DNA from: an uncultured Collinsella sp.
GTDB taxonomy: Bacteria > Actinomycetota > Coriobacteriia > Coriobacteriales > Coriobacteriaceae
Length of the DNA: 64,000 nucleotides
Assembly: GCA_900544205.1 (NCBI GenBank)
Contig: UQUG01000002.1
Coordinates: 1 to 64,000 of the forward strand
Direction: 5' to 3'
Of this stretch, positions 23,417 to 31,808 are shown in pieces. The position numbers and the translations under genes are program-made. The notes beneath the pieces are model-generated. The model had not been told where the DNA came from, did no database searches, and was given only the letters and a program-made list of their open reading frames with translations. The stretch's first letter is position 1. Every line of letters starts with the position of its first letter.

Positions 23417-24330
23417 CGTTTTTGTTTGCCGGCCAGGGTGCCCAGCACCCCGCGATGGGCGTCGACTTGATCGAGACATCGCCGGCGGCCGCCGAGGTGT
23501 TCGCCATTGCCGACGAGGTGCGCCCGGGGACCAGCGAGCAATGCCGGAGTGCCTCCAAGGAGGAGCTCTCGCAGACCGAGAACACGCAGCCGTGCGTGTT
23601 CGTTCACGACCTAGCAGCGGCTGCCGCCCTGCGTGAGCGCGGCGTGGTACCTGCCGCCTGTGCGGGATTCTCGCTGGGCGAGGTCGCCGCGCTCACCTTT
23701 GCGGGGGCGTTCGATACGCGAGCGGGCTTTGAGCTCGTGTGCGAGCGCGCGGCGCTGATGGCCGCGGCTGCCGAGCGCCATCCGGGCGGCATGCGCGCCG
23801 TCATCAAGCTCGATGCGGCGCAAGTCGAGGGCCTGGCAAAACAGGCCGGCGAGGACTGCTGGCCAGTCAACTACAACAGCCCACAGCAGACGGTTGTGGC
23901 CGGAGCGCCCGAGGCGCTGCAGGAGCTCGACGTCCTAGTAAAAGAGGCTGGCGGCCGCGCCATGAAGGTCGCGGTGTCGGGTGCATTTCATAGCCCCTAT
24001 ATGGCCGAGGCGACCTGTGGCCTTGCCGCATATATTGAGGCCGGTCACGCGCCGTCCCCGTTGCTCATTCCTGTTTTGGCAAATATGACAGCGGCGCCCT
24101 ATCCGGCGGATCCCCAGACGGCATCGGATGTCTTGGCCAATCAGGTGAGCCATGCCGTACGCTGGGTCGATACGCTGCATGCTCTGCAGGATCAAGGCAT
24201 CGACACATTTATTGAGGTCGGCCCCGGCAAAACGCTGTCCGGCCTGGTCAAGCGTACGCTGAGCGACGTTCGTGTGTATTCGTGCGAGACGGCCGAGCAG
24301 GTCGCAGCTATTGCCGACGAGCTCGCATAG
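23404..24330 (+). CDS. fabD: Malonyl-CoA:ACP transacylase
   Basis: FabD loads malonyl units from malonyl-CoA onto ACP. FLFAGQGAQHPAMG at the N terminus, the nucleophilic Ser90 in GFSLGEVAAL, NSPQQTVVAG and the C-terminal EVGPGKTLSGL are characteristic. The 308-residue length is normal. The start overlaps the fabK end by 13 bp; ATG 23404 is preferred with AAGGGT 10 bp upstream, GTG 23398 being an alternative. The overlap points to translational coupling within the operon. Confidence 0.95.
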   Translation: MGGVAFLFAGQGAQHPAMGVDLIETSPAAAEVFAIADEVRPGTSEQCRSASKEELSQTENTQPCVFVHDLAAAAALRERGVVPAACAGFSLGEVAALTFAGAFDTRAGFELVCERAALMAAAAERHPGGMRAVIKLDAAQVEGLAKQAGEDCWPVNYNSPQQTVVAGAPEALQELDVLVKEAGGRAMKVAVSGAFHSPYMAEATCGLAAYIEAGHAPSPLLIPVLANMTAAPYPADPQTASDVLANQVSHAVRWVDTLHALQDQGIDTFIEVGPGKTLSGLVKRTLSDVRVYSCETAEQVAAIADELA

Positions 24331-24360
24331 TCCACAGGGCTGTAACCCGAAAGGAATGAC

Positions 24361-25134
24361 ATGGGCAACTTGAACAATGGCGCGCTCGAGCGCAACGACT
24401 CACGTCGCGTGGCACTGGTCACGGGCGGCTCGCGGGGTATCGGCCGCGCCTGCGCTATCGGTCTGGCGGAGGACGGCTTTGATATCGCCGTCGTCTATGC
24501 CGGTAGCGTCGATGCGGCGCGCGAGACGTGCGAAGCCTGCGAGGCGGTTGGCGCCGCGGCACGTGCATATCAATGCGACGTGGCCGATCCCGCTGCCGTC
24601 AACGCGTGCGTGGAGGCGGTCCTCAACGACTTTGGCTCCATTTGGGCGCTCGTCAACAACGCCGGCATCACCCGCGATGGCCTGCTCATGCGCATGGGCG
24701 ATGACGCCTTCGACCGCGTGCTCGATGTCAATCTCAAGGGAACATTCAATATGACGCGCGCGCTCACCAAGACCTTTATGCGCCAGCGCGGCGGCTGCGT
24801 CGTCAACATGAGCTCGGTCGTGGGCCTGATGGGCAATGCCGGGCAAGCCAACTACGCTGCCTCCAAGGCGGGCGTGATAGGGCTTACCAAGGCGGTGGCG
24901 CGCGAGCTTGCGCCCCGCGGCGTACGAGTGAACGCGGTCGCCCCCGGGTTTGTCGAGACGGATATGACGGCAAAGCTCTCGGAGAAGGTTCGCGCGGCAA
25001 CCGAGGAGCAGATTCCCCTAAAGCGCATGGCGCGCCCCGAGGAAGTGGCCGGCGTGGTGCGCTTTTTGGCAAGCGATGCGGCGGCCTACATTACGGGTGA
25101 GGTCGTGCGCGTCGACGGCGGAATGGCGATGTAG
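24361..25134 (+). CDS. fabG: 3-oxoacyl-ACP reductase
   Basis: FabG reduces 3-oxoacyl-ACP with NADPH. It is a classical short-chain dehydrogenase: TGGSRGIGRA is the cofactor motif (about residues 22-31), NNAG at about 99-102, the catalytic Ser in NMSSVVG and the YAASK motif with catalytic Tyr and Lys. PGFVETDMT follows. 257 residues. An N-terminal extension of about 12 residues precedes the first strand. AAAGGAA precedes ATG 24361. It lies between fabD and fabF, which fixes its role. Confidence 0.95.
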   Translation: MGNLNNGALERNDSRRVALVTGGSRGIGRACAIGLAEDGFDIAVVYAGSVDAARETCEACEAVGAAARAYQCDVADPAAVNACVEAVLNDFGSIWALVNNAGITRDGLLMRMGDDAFDRVLDVNLKGTFNMTRALTKTFMRQRGGCVVNMSSVVGLMGNAGQANYAASKAGVIGLTKAVARELAPRGVRVNAVAPGFVETDMTAKLSEKVRAATEEQIPLKRMARPEEVAGVVRFLASDAAAYITGEVVRVDGGMAM

Positions 25135-25173
25135 AAACCAGGGCCGAAGAATGGCTTGGATGAGGAGACCATG

Positions 25174-26421
25174 ATGGAACAGAGAGTTGCAATCACCGGC
25201 ATCGGTGCCGTATCGCCGCTCGGCAACACCGCGCTTGCCACTTGGGCAGCCATGTGCGCCGGCACGTGCGGCATCGGCCCGATCACGCACTTCGATACCG
25301 ATGCGTTTACCGTCAAGGTGGCGGCCGAGGTAAAAGGGTTTGACGGCAACGAGTACTTTGGTAAGCGTGACGCCAAGCATCTCGACCCCTGCGTTCAGTT
25401 TGCGATGGCGGCTTCGGACGAGGCCATGCACGATGCGGGCTTTGATGTCGAAGGTGCCATCGATCGCGAGCGCCTGGGCGTCTACGTGGGTTCAGGCGTG
25501 GGCGGCATGCAGACACTCGTTGACAACGTCCATACGATTGCCGACCGTGGGCCCCGCCGCGCATCGCCCTATATGATCGCGATGATGATCCCCAATATGG
25601 CTTCGGGCAATATCGCGATCCGCCACAAGGCAAAGGGCCCGACCCTGCCCGTGGTGACCGCCTGCGCGACCTCGGCCCATGCCGTGGGCGAGGCGTTCCG
25701 CGCCATCAAGCATGGCTATGCCGATGCAATCCTGGCTGGCGGCGCCGAGGCCGCAATCATCCCCGATGCCGTTGCGGGCTTTACGTCCTGCCGTGCTCTC
25801 ACCACTAATCCTGACCCGTCGACGGCATGCCGTCCGTTCGATGCAGACCGCGACGGCTTTGTGATGGGCGAGGGCGCCTGCGTGCTGGTGCTCGAGAGCA
25901 TGGAACACGCGCTGGCTCGCGGGGCGCACATTTATGCCGAGGTCGTGGGTTACGGCAACACCGATGATGCCTATCACATCACGAGCCCCGATCCCGAGGC
26001 TGCCGGCATCGCCCGTGCGATATCGCTGGCGGTGGCCGAGGGCGACGTTAAGCCTTCCGAGGGCCTCTACATCAACGCTCACGGCACCTCGACCAAGCTC
26101 AACGATTCGTCCGAGACGGCGGGCATTAAGCGTGCGCTCGGCGAGGACGCGGCACGCGCCGCGCACGTCTCGTCGACCAAGTCGATGACCGGCCACATGA
26201 TCGGTGCTACGGGCGCCATCGAGGTCATGGCCTGTGCCATGGCGCTCGAGCAGGGCGTGGTGCCCCCGACCATTAACTACCACACGCCCGATCCCGTCTG
26301 CGATCTTGATTACACGCCTAATCGAGCGGTTCGCGCCGACCTTACCTGGGCGCTTTCGACCAACCTGGGCTTTGGCGGACACAACGCCGCCATCGCGCTG
26401 CGTAGATATACGAGGAGCTAG
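25174..26421 (+). CDS. fabF: 3-oxoacyl-ACP synthase II
   Basis: FabF is the condensing enzyme that elongates acyl-ACP with malonyl-ACP. VAITGIGAVSPLG at the N terminus, the active-site Cys164 in TACATSAHA, NAHGTST with the first catalytic His, KSMTGHMIGATG with the second, and NLGFGGHNA near the C terminus are all present. Length about 415 residues. GAGGAG at about 25162-25167 supports ATG 25174 (or the adjacent ATG 25171) over the in-frame TTG at 25156. Fab operon member, 3 bp before accB. Confidence 0.95.
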   Translation: MEQRVAITGIGAVSPLGNTALATWAAMCAGTCGIGPITHFDTDAFTVKVAAEVKGFDGNEYFGKRDAKHLDPCVQFAMAASDEAMHDAGFDVEGAIDRERLGVYVGSGVGGMQTLVDNVHTIADRGPRRASPYMIAMMIPNMASGNIAIRHKAKGPTLPVVTACATSAHAVGEAFRAIKHGYADAILAGGAEAAIIPDAVAGFTSCRALTTNPDPSTACRPFDADRDGFVMGEGACVLVLESMEHALARGAHIYAEVVGYGNTDDAYHITSPDPEAAGIARAISLAVAEGDVKPSEGLYINAHGTSTKLNDSSETAGIKRALGEDAARAAHVSSTKSMTGHMIGATGAIEVMACAMALEQGVVPPTINYHTPDPVCDLDYTPNRAVRADLTWALSTNLGFGGHNAAIALRRYTRS

Positions 26422-26424
26422 AGC

Positions 26425-26898
26425 ATGGATTCCAAAAGACTTGCCGAGATAGCCGATGTTATGGAGGACCGCGGCCTCACGCGCGTACGCGTTGAGGAGC
26501 CCGATGGCACCGCGGTCGAGCTCGAGCGCGCGAGCGCCGCGCAGCCGGTTGCCGTGCCCATGCCTATGCCGAGCGCTATGGCCGCTCCAGTTGCAGCTCC
26601 CACAGTCGCGCCTGCCGCACCGGAGCCCGCCGCGCAGACACCTGCCGCCGCACCGGAGCCCAAGGGCACCGAGGTGACCGCTCCCATGGTCGGCGTTTTC
26701 TATGCTGCCCCGGCGCCGGGCGACGAGCCGTTTGTGCACGTGGGCTCTAAGGTCAAGGCCGGCGAGACGCTCTGCATCATCGAGGCCATGAAGGTTCTCA
26801 ACGAGGTGACGGCAGAGGCAGACGGCGAGGTGCTCGAGATCTGCGTGGCCGACGGCGACCTCGTGGAGTTCGGCAGCTGCCTCATGAGGATCGGATAG
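26425..26898 (+). CDS. accB: Biotin carboxyl carrier protein of acetyl-CoA carboxylase
   Basis: AccB carries the biotin that shuttles carboxyl groups between AccC and the carboxyltransferase. The 157-residue protein has an N-terminal helical part, a flexible Ala/Pro-rich linker (about 35-75) and the C-terminal biotinyl domain with Lys123 in IEAMKVLNEV. It starts 3 bp after fabF and is followed 9 bp later by fabZ. Its modifying enzyme BirA is encoded divergently at the head of the operon. Confidence 0.96.
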   Translation: MDSKRLAEIADVMEDRGLTRVRVEEPDGTAVELERASAAQPVAVPMPMPSAMAAPVAAPTVAPAAPEPAAQTPAAAPEPKGTEVTAPMVGVFYAAPAPGDEPFVHVGSKVKAGETLCIIEAMKVLNEVTAEADGEVLEICVADGDLVEFGSCLMRIG

Positions 26899-26907
26899 GT
26901 GATATCC

Positions 26908-27330
26908 ATGAACAAAGAAGAGCTCAAGAAGCTGTTACCGCATCGCGAGCCGATGCTTTTGCTCGACGAAGCCGAGCTGGTGGGCGACGAGGCCCACGGC
27001 AAGATCACGATTACGGGCGACGAATACTTTTTGCAGGGGCATTTTCCGGGAAACCCGGTGGTCCCCGGCGTGATCCAGTGCGAGATGCTCGCCCAAAACT
27101 GCTGCGTGCTGCTGATGGGCGATGAGGAGGCGCGCGGCGCGACGCCGTTCTACACGAGTCTGGACAAGGTGCGCTTTAAGCGTCCGGTGCGCCCGGGCGA
27201 CACGGTTGATCTGGTGTGCACCATCACGCGTGCGCGCGGGCCGTTCCGCTTTGCGACGGGTACTGCGAGCGTCAACGGTGAGGTTTGCTGCCGCGCCGAT
27301 ATGTCTTTTGCACTCATGCACGAAAGTTAA
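26908..27330 (+). CDS. fabZ: 3-hydroxyacyl-ACP dehydratase
   Basis: FabZ removes water from 3-hydroxyacyl-ACP to give trans-2-enoyl-ACP. The hot-dog signature HFPGNPVVPGVIQCEMLAQ carries the catalytic His45 and Glu. LLPHREPMLLLDE at the N terminus is typical. 140 residues. ATG 26908 is preferred over GTG 26899, which directly abuts the accB stop and would have no room for a ribosome binding site beyond GGATAGG. Embedded between accB and accC in a tight operon. Confidence 0.94.
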   Translation: MNKEELKKLLPHREPMLLLDEAELVGDEAHGKITITGDEYFLQGHFPGNPVVPGVIQCEMLAQNCCVLLMGDEEARGATPFYTSLDKVRFKRPVRPGDTVDLVCTITRARGPFRFATGTASVNGEVCCRADMSFALMHES

Positions 27331-27340
27331 GGAAGGCTTC

Positions 27341-28684
27341 ATGTTCGACAAAGTGCTCATCGCCAACCGCGGCGAAGTCGCGGTCCGTGTTATCCGCGCG
27401 TGCCGCGATATGGGCATCAAGACCGTCGCCGTTTATTCCACGGCCGATGCGGACGCGCTGCACGTGCAGCTTGCCGACGAGGCGTATTGCATCGGCGGTC
27501 CGCGTCTTGCCGAGAGCTACCTCAACGACGATGCTGTGCTCACCTGTGCCGTAAAGTCGGGAGCTAAGGCAATTCATCCCGGCTATGGCTTTTTCTCCGA
27601 GAAGGCGAGCTTCGTGCGCGACTGCGACAAGTATGGCCTGGCGTTTGTTGGTCCTTCGGCCAAGGTGATCGACAGCATGGGCGACAAGGACGCCGCACGT
27701 CGAACGGCTGCCGCGGCGGGCGTGCCCATCGTGCCGGGCTGCGATTTGCTCAAAAGTCCCGAGGAGGCAACGACCGAGGCTGAGCGCATTGGCTGCCCCG
27801 TGCTTATTAAGGCGCGTGCGGGCGGCGGCGGTCGCGGTATTCGTAAGGTCGAGCGCGTGGAAGATGCGGCAAAGGCCTTTATTGAAGCACGCGCCGAGGG
27901 CGAGGCCGTTTTTGGCGACGGCGAGTGCTACATGGAGAAGTTCGTCGCGCCGGCGCATCACGTTGAGGTACAGATTATGGCCGATAAGCAGGGCCATGTG
28001 TTTTCGCTCGGCGAGCGCGAGTGCTCGGTGCAGCGTCGCAACCAAAAGCTAATCGAGGAGAGCCCCGCGCCGTGCCTCGACGGACACGACGACATTCGTG
28101 CTCGCATGCACAAGGCAGCGCGTGACCTGGCTCGTGCCGTCGGCTACGAAGGAGCCGGTACCATCGAGTTCCTGTATTCGGACGACGGCAATTTCTACTT
28201 TATGGAAATGAACACGCGCTTGCAGGTGGAGCATCCGGTTACGGAGTTTGTGACCGATACCGACTTGGTCAAGTGGCAGCTGCGCGTGGCAGCCGGCCAG
28301 CCTCTGCCCTTTGAGCAGGAGGACATGCCGGTCCGCAACCACGCCATGGAGTGCCGCATCAATGCCGAAACGCCGGACTTTCTGCCGTCATGCGGAACGG
28401 TCACCGCGTTGCGTGTGCCGGGTGGTCCGCGCGTGCGCTGGGATTCCGCCATGTTTACCGGTGCTAAAGTTCCGCCGTACTACGACTCCATGCTTGGCAA
28501 GCTCATCGTGTGTGCGCCCACGCGTGACGGCGCCATTCGCAAGATGCGCTCGGCCCTGGGCGAGCTCGTGATTGAGGGCGTGAGCGAAAACAGCGAGCTT
28601 CAGCTCGACGTGCTGGCAAACGACGAGTTCTTGTCGGGCATGTATCACACCGATCTGATGGGGCATCTCTATGCTGATGAATAG
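27341..28684 (+). CDS. accC: Acetyl-CoA carboxylase, biotin carboxylase subunit
   Basis: AccC carboxylates biotin on AccB using ATP and bicarbonate. The 447-residue protein begins MFDKVLIANRGEVAVRVIRA, followed by the ATP-grasp glycine-rich loop KARAGGGGRGIRKV, HHVEVQIMAD, ECSVQRRNQKLIEE and FYFMEMNTRLQVEHPVTE. ATG 27341 follows GGAAGG by 5 bp. The frame is open further upstream into fabZ but the conserved N terminus fixes this start. It overlaps the start of the carboxyltransferase gene by 14 bp. Confidence 0.97.
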   Translation: MFDKVLIANRGEVAVRVIRACRDMGIKTVAVYSTADADALHVQLADEAYCIGGPRLAESYLNDDAVLTCAVKSGAKAIHPGYGFFSEKASFVRDCDKYGLAFVGPSAKVIDSMGDKDAARRTAAAAGVPIVPGCDLLKSPEEATTEAERIGCPVLIKARAGGGGRGIRKVERVEDAAKAFIEARAEGEAVFGDGECYMEKFVAPAHHVEVQIMADKQGHVFSLGERECSVQRRNQKLIEESPAPCLDGHDDIRARMHKAARDLARAVGYEGAGTIEFLYSDDGNFYFMEMNTRLQVEHPVTEFVTDTDLVKWQLRVAAGQPLPFEQEDMPVRNHAMECRINAETPDFLPSCGTVTALRVPGGPRVRWDSAMFTGAKVPPYYDSMLGKLIVCAPTRDGAIRKMRSALGELVIEGVSENSELQLDVLANDEFLSGMYHTDLMGHLYADE

Positions 28685-30395
28685 AAAAGCGAAGACGGTC
28701 AACGTCCTCGAGGGACCGATGACCGAGTCGTGCGCCGAGTTTCCCGCGCGCCACGTGTTTATCAAGTGCCCGGAGTGCCGCCGCGTGATCGATGAGGCGC
28801 GCCTGCACGACAACCTCGAGGTCTGCCCTCGTTGCGGCAAACACTTTCGCGTGAGCGGGCGCGACCGCATGCGCATGACGATTGACGAGGGCACGTTTGA
28901 GGAATGGGATGCCAGTCTGGCGCCGGAGGACTTCCTCTCGTTTCCCGGCTATGCCGACAAGCTCAAGAGCGTGAGCGAGCGTTCGGGCGAGCACGATGCC
29001 GTTGTGTGCGGCAGGGGCAAAATCTGCGGTTGCGATACCGCGCTCTTCTTTATGGACGCCAACTTTATGATGGGCTCGATGGGTTCCGTGGTGGGCGAGA
29101 AGATCTGTCGCACATTTGAGCGAGCGACCGAGCTTGGATTGCCAGTTGTCGGCTTTACCGTTTCGGGCGGTGCGCGCATGCAAGAGGGCGTGACATCGCT
29201 TATGCAGATGGCCAAGATTTCTGCGGCGGTTAGGCGCCACAGCGAGGCGGGCGGCCTGTATATCACGGTGCTCACCGACCCCACGACCGGAGGCGTAACC
29301 GCGAGCTTTGCCATGGAGGGCGACATTATCCTGGCCGAGCCCGATGCCCTGACGGCATTTGCCGGCCCGCGCGTGATCGAGCAGAACATGCACAAGCGCC
29401 TGCCCAAGGGATTCCAGCGCTCCGAGTTTTTGCTGGAGCACGGCTTTTGCGATGCCGTTGTTCCGCGTGGCGAGATTGCGCTCACGGTAGGCGAGCTGCT
29501 GGCGCTGCACGAAGGGCACGCGCCCGGCCTGGGGGCACCGCATGAGATCGTGCATACGGGTCGCCGCGGCAAAAAGCTGGGACACTTGTTCAAGCGCTCG
29601 GCCGCACCAAAAACCGCGCTCGAGATTGTCAAGCAGACCCGCTCGGCAGATCGCGCCACGGCAGGCGAGATGATCTCGCTGGGCCTGGATGGATTTGTGG
29701 AGCTGCACGGCGACCGCTACTTTGGCGACGACGCCGCTGTGGTGGCTGGCATTGGCTGGAAAGATGGACGCCCCGTAACGGTCATCGCCATCGAGCGCGG
29801 CACCACGACCAAAGAGCGTATGCGCCGCAACTTTGGTATGGCACATCCCGAGGGCTATCGCAAAGCGCGTCGTCTGATGCGCCAGGCCGAAAAGTTTGGT
29901 CGACCGGTTCTGTGCCTGGTCGATACTTCGGGCGCGTTTTGCGGCATCGGTGCCGAGGAGCGCGGCCAGGGCGAGGCGATTGCCCAGAATCTCATGGAGA
30001 TGAGCGGCCTTAAGACGCCGATTGTCTCGGTGGTGACAGGCGAGGGCGGCTCTGGTGGCGCGCTGGCGCTATCCGTGGCCGACCGCATCCTGATGCTCTC
30101 GAGCTCGGCCTATTCGGTCGTGAGCCCCGAGGCCTGTGCGTCGATCCTGTGGAAGGATACCGACCGCGCGAATGAGGCTGCCGAGGCGCTGAAGCTCACG
30201 GCTCCCGATCTGTTGGCGCTCGGCATCATCGACGGCATTGTTGACGATAGGGGCCTGTCGCATGAGGAGATCGCCGGTGCCGTCATGTCCTCGGCATTTG
30301 ATGCCTTCGATACGCTTGGGCAGCTCGACGAGGCGACCCTCACAAACCTCCGCTACGAAAAGTACCGCGCAATCGGTCAGTACCGCACGATGTGA
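28671..30395 (+). CDS. Acetyl-CoA carboxylase carboxyltransferase, fused beta and alpha subunits
   Basis: This 574-residue protein joins AccD and AccA, which are separate polypeptides in most bacteria. The N-terminal half has the AccD zinc ribbon (CPECRRVI...CPRCGKHF, about residues 33-58), then GSMGSVVGEKICR and PVVGFTVSGGARMQEGV. From about residue 300 the AccA part begins (KKLGHLFKRS), with ELHGDRYFGDD, PVTVIAIERGTTTKERM and VTGEGGSGGALAL. The carboxyltransferase transfers CO2 from biotin to acetyl-CoA. The fusion fixes 1:1 stoichiometry. Its stop codon lies in a small GGGACAG-type hairpin. It is the last gene of the fab/acc operon. Confidence 0.93.
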   Translation: MLMNRKAKTVNVLEGPMTESCAEFPARHVFIKCPECRRVIDEARLHDNLEVCPRCGKHFRVSGRDRMRMTIDEGTFEEWDASLAPEDFLSFPGYADKLKSVSERSGEHDAVVCGRGKICGCDTALFFMDANFMMGSMGSVVGEKICRTFERATELGLPVVGFTVSGGARMQEGVTSLMQMAKISAAVRRHSEAGGLYITVLTDPTTGGVTASFAMEGDIILAEPDALTAFAGPRVIEQNMHKRLPKGFQRSEFLLEHGFCDAVVPRGEIALTVGELLALHEGHAPGLGAPHEIVHTGRRGKKLGHLFKRSAAPKTALEIVKQTRSADRATAGEMISLGLDGFVELHGDRYFGDDAAVVAGIGWKDGRPVTVIAIERGTTTKERMRRNFGMAHPEGYRKARRLMRQAEKFGRPVLCLVDTSGAFCGIGAEERGQGEAIAQNLMEMSGLKTPIVSVVTGEGGSGGALALSVADRILMLSSSAYSVVSPEACASILWKDTDRANEAAEALKLTAPDLLALGIIDGIVDDRGLSHEEIAGAVMSSAFDAFDTLGQLDEATLTNLRYEKYRAIGQYRTM

Positions 30396-30420
30396 CAAAG
30401 GGGCAGCCCGCATGTCACAT
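30390..30420. repeat. GGGACAG-type small hairpin, copy d
   Basis: Arms ATGTGACA and TGTCACAT flank AAGGGGCAGCCCGCA. The left arm includes the accDA stop codon and the right arm covers a spurious ATG before the EIIC gene. The arm sequence nearly matches that of copy c at the other end of the EIIC gene. Confidence 0.55.
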
Positions 30421-30435
30421 TGGGAAAGGCGTTCC

Positions 30436-31650
30436 ATGTCACAAGTTTCTAGAACCTCGTTTACAACGACGGTTTCATCAAACGCCATGGCCGTGGTGGA
30501 CTATCTGTCCAAAAGCATGATGTCGGCGCTGCCCTTTATTGTCTGCGCGGCGTTGTTCCGCACCGTCGCCGTCATTATGGGCGAAGGCATGCTGGGCCTG
30601 TGGTCTGCCGATTCCGAAATCTATCGCCTGTTCTACAGTTGGCTCTATAACGCCGGCTACTACTTTTTGCCCATTTATCTTGGTTGGGCGGCCGCCCGCC
30701 AGCTCGGTTGCTCGGAGCAGCTGGGTATGATGCTGGGCGGCGTATTGATTGCGCCCGATCTGCTCAAGCTCGTCGATGCCGCATCGACGACGGGGGCATC
30801 GATGACTTCCGTGTATGGTCTGCTTCCCGCGCCGGTCAACGATTACACGACGACTGTTATTCCGGTTCTCATCTCGGTGCCCGTGCTATGGCGAGTGGAG
30901 TGTTTCTTTAAGCGCGTTATCCCTAAGGCCGTGGCGTTTTCGTTTGTTCCGTTTGCAACCATGCTTGTCATGGTTCCGGTTTCGCTGTGCATTACGGCGC
31001 CGGCGGGCAGCTATCTGGGCATGCTGTTGGGCCAGCTTATGTTTATGCTTGGCAATTCCGGTGGCATTGTGTCGCTGCTCACGCTCATGGGGCTTGCCGC
31101 AGGCTGGGAGTTCCTAAAGATCGCGGGCGTCAGCAACGTCGTCCTATCGCTCGCCTATGCGCAGTTTATGAGTGTGGGAACGGATTCGTGCATCCTGATC
31201 GCCGCGACGATGGCAACGTTCGCCGTTTGGGGCATGCCCTTTGGCGCGTCGCTTCGCGTTGCGGATAAGGACGAGAAGGCGCTCATGCTGGGCTATTCGA
31301 TCTCGGGCGTGCTTGGTGGCGTAAGCGAGCCGGCGCTGTACGGTTGCGGCTTTAAATATGGCAGGTGCCTGACGTGCATGGCCATTGGCGGCGCCGTCGG
31401 AGGCCTTGTTGCGGCCGTGGGCCACGTTACGGCCTATACCATCGGCATGACGAATGTCCTCATGGTCATTGGCTTTGCTACGGGCGGCATCTCGAACCTG
31501 CTGTGGTGCTGCGTTGCCGGCGGTGTGGCATTTGCGGTGTCTGCGGCGCTGAGCTACTGCTTTGGTGTGGTGCCGTCGCGGGAGCAGGCGACGGAGGACG
31601 GAGCCAATTCACACGAAACCGCGAAGGATATTGCCGGAGCAAGCGCATAG
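30436..31650 (+). CDS. PTS EIIC component, glucose/beta-glucoside superfamily, stand-alone
   Basis: A 404-residue polytopic membrane protein with about ten hydrophobic segments, matching the membrane (IIC) domain of phosphotransferase sugar permeases. The GVSEPALYGCGFKYGR motif is the substrate-site loop of this superfamily (usually G-I/V-T/S-E-P). No IIB cysteine domain or IIA histidine domain is fused or adjacent, so phosphorylation partners must be encoded elsewhere. ATG 30436 is chosen for GAAAGG 7 bp upstream; an ATG at 30412 lies within a hairpin repeat. The gene is flanked on both sides by GATGTGACA-armed hairpins (30390-30420 and 31658-31690). Sugar specificity is unknown. Confidence 0.82.
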   Translation: MSQVSRTSFTTTVSSNAMAVVDYLSKSMMSALPFIVCAALFRTVAVIMGEGMLGLWSADSEIYRLFYSWLYNAGYYFLPIYLGWAAARQLGCSEQLGMMLGGVLIAPDLLKLVDAASTTGASMTSVYGLLPAPVNDYTTTVIPVLISVPVLWRVECFFKRVIPKAVAFSFVPFATMLVMVPVSLCITAPAGSYLGMLLGQLMFMLGNSGGIVSLLTLMGLAAGWEFLKIAGVSNVVLSLAYAQFMSVGTDSCILIAATMATFAVWGMPFGASLRVADKDEKALMLGYSISGVLGGVSEPALYGCGFKYGRCLTCMAIGGAVGGLVAAVGHVTAYTIGMTNVLMVIGFATGGISNLLWCCVAGGVAFAVSAALSYCFGVVPSREQATEDGANSHETAKDIAGASA

Positions 31651-31657
31651 ATCAAAC

Positions 31658-31690
31658 GATGTGACAGAGGGACAATTCCTTTGTCACATC
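31658..31690. repeat. GGGACAG-type small hairpin, copy c
   Basis: GATGTGACA and TGTCACATC are perfect 9-bp arms around GAGGGACAATTCCTT. Same arm sequence as copy d, 1.27 kb upstream. Confidence 0.6.
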
Positions 31691-31699
31691 CGCTTTGAT

Positions 31700-31732
31700 G
31701 GCCGCAGCCCGCGTGGGTTGCGGCCTTTTTTG
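31700..31732 (+). terminator. Intrinsic terminator after the EIIC gene
   Basis: GGCCGCAGCCC pairs with GGGTTGCGGCC (one wobble) and is followed by TTTTTTG. Confidence 0.85.
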
Positions 31733-31808
31733 TATCTAGAGGGCAAAGTGGCTACACTACAACCCGTTTGAGCAATAGATATATAAGTAGGACGTGGGGC
31801 GGATAAAG

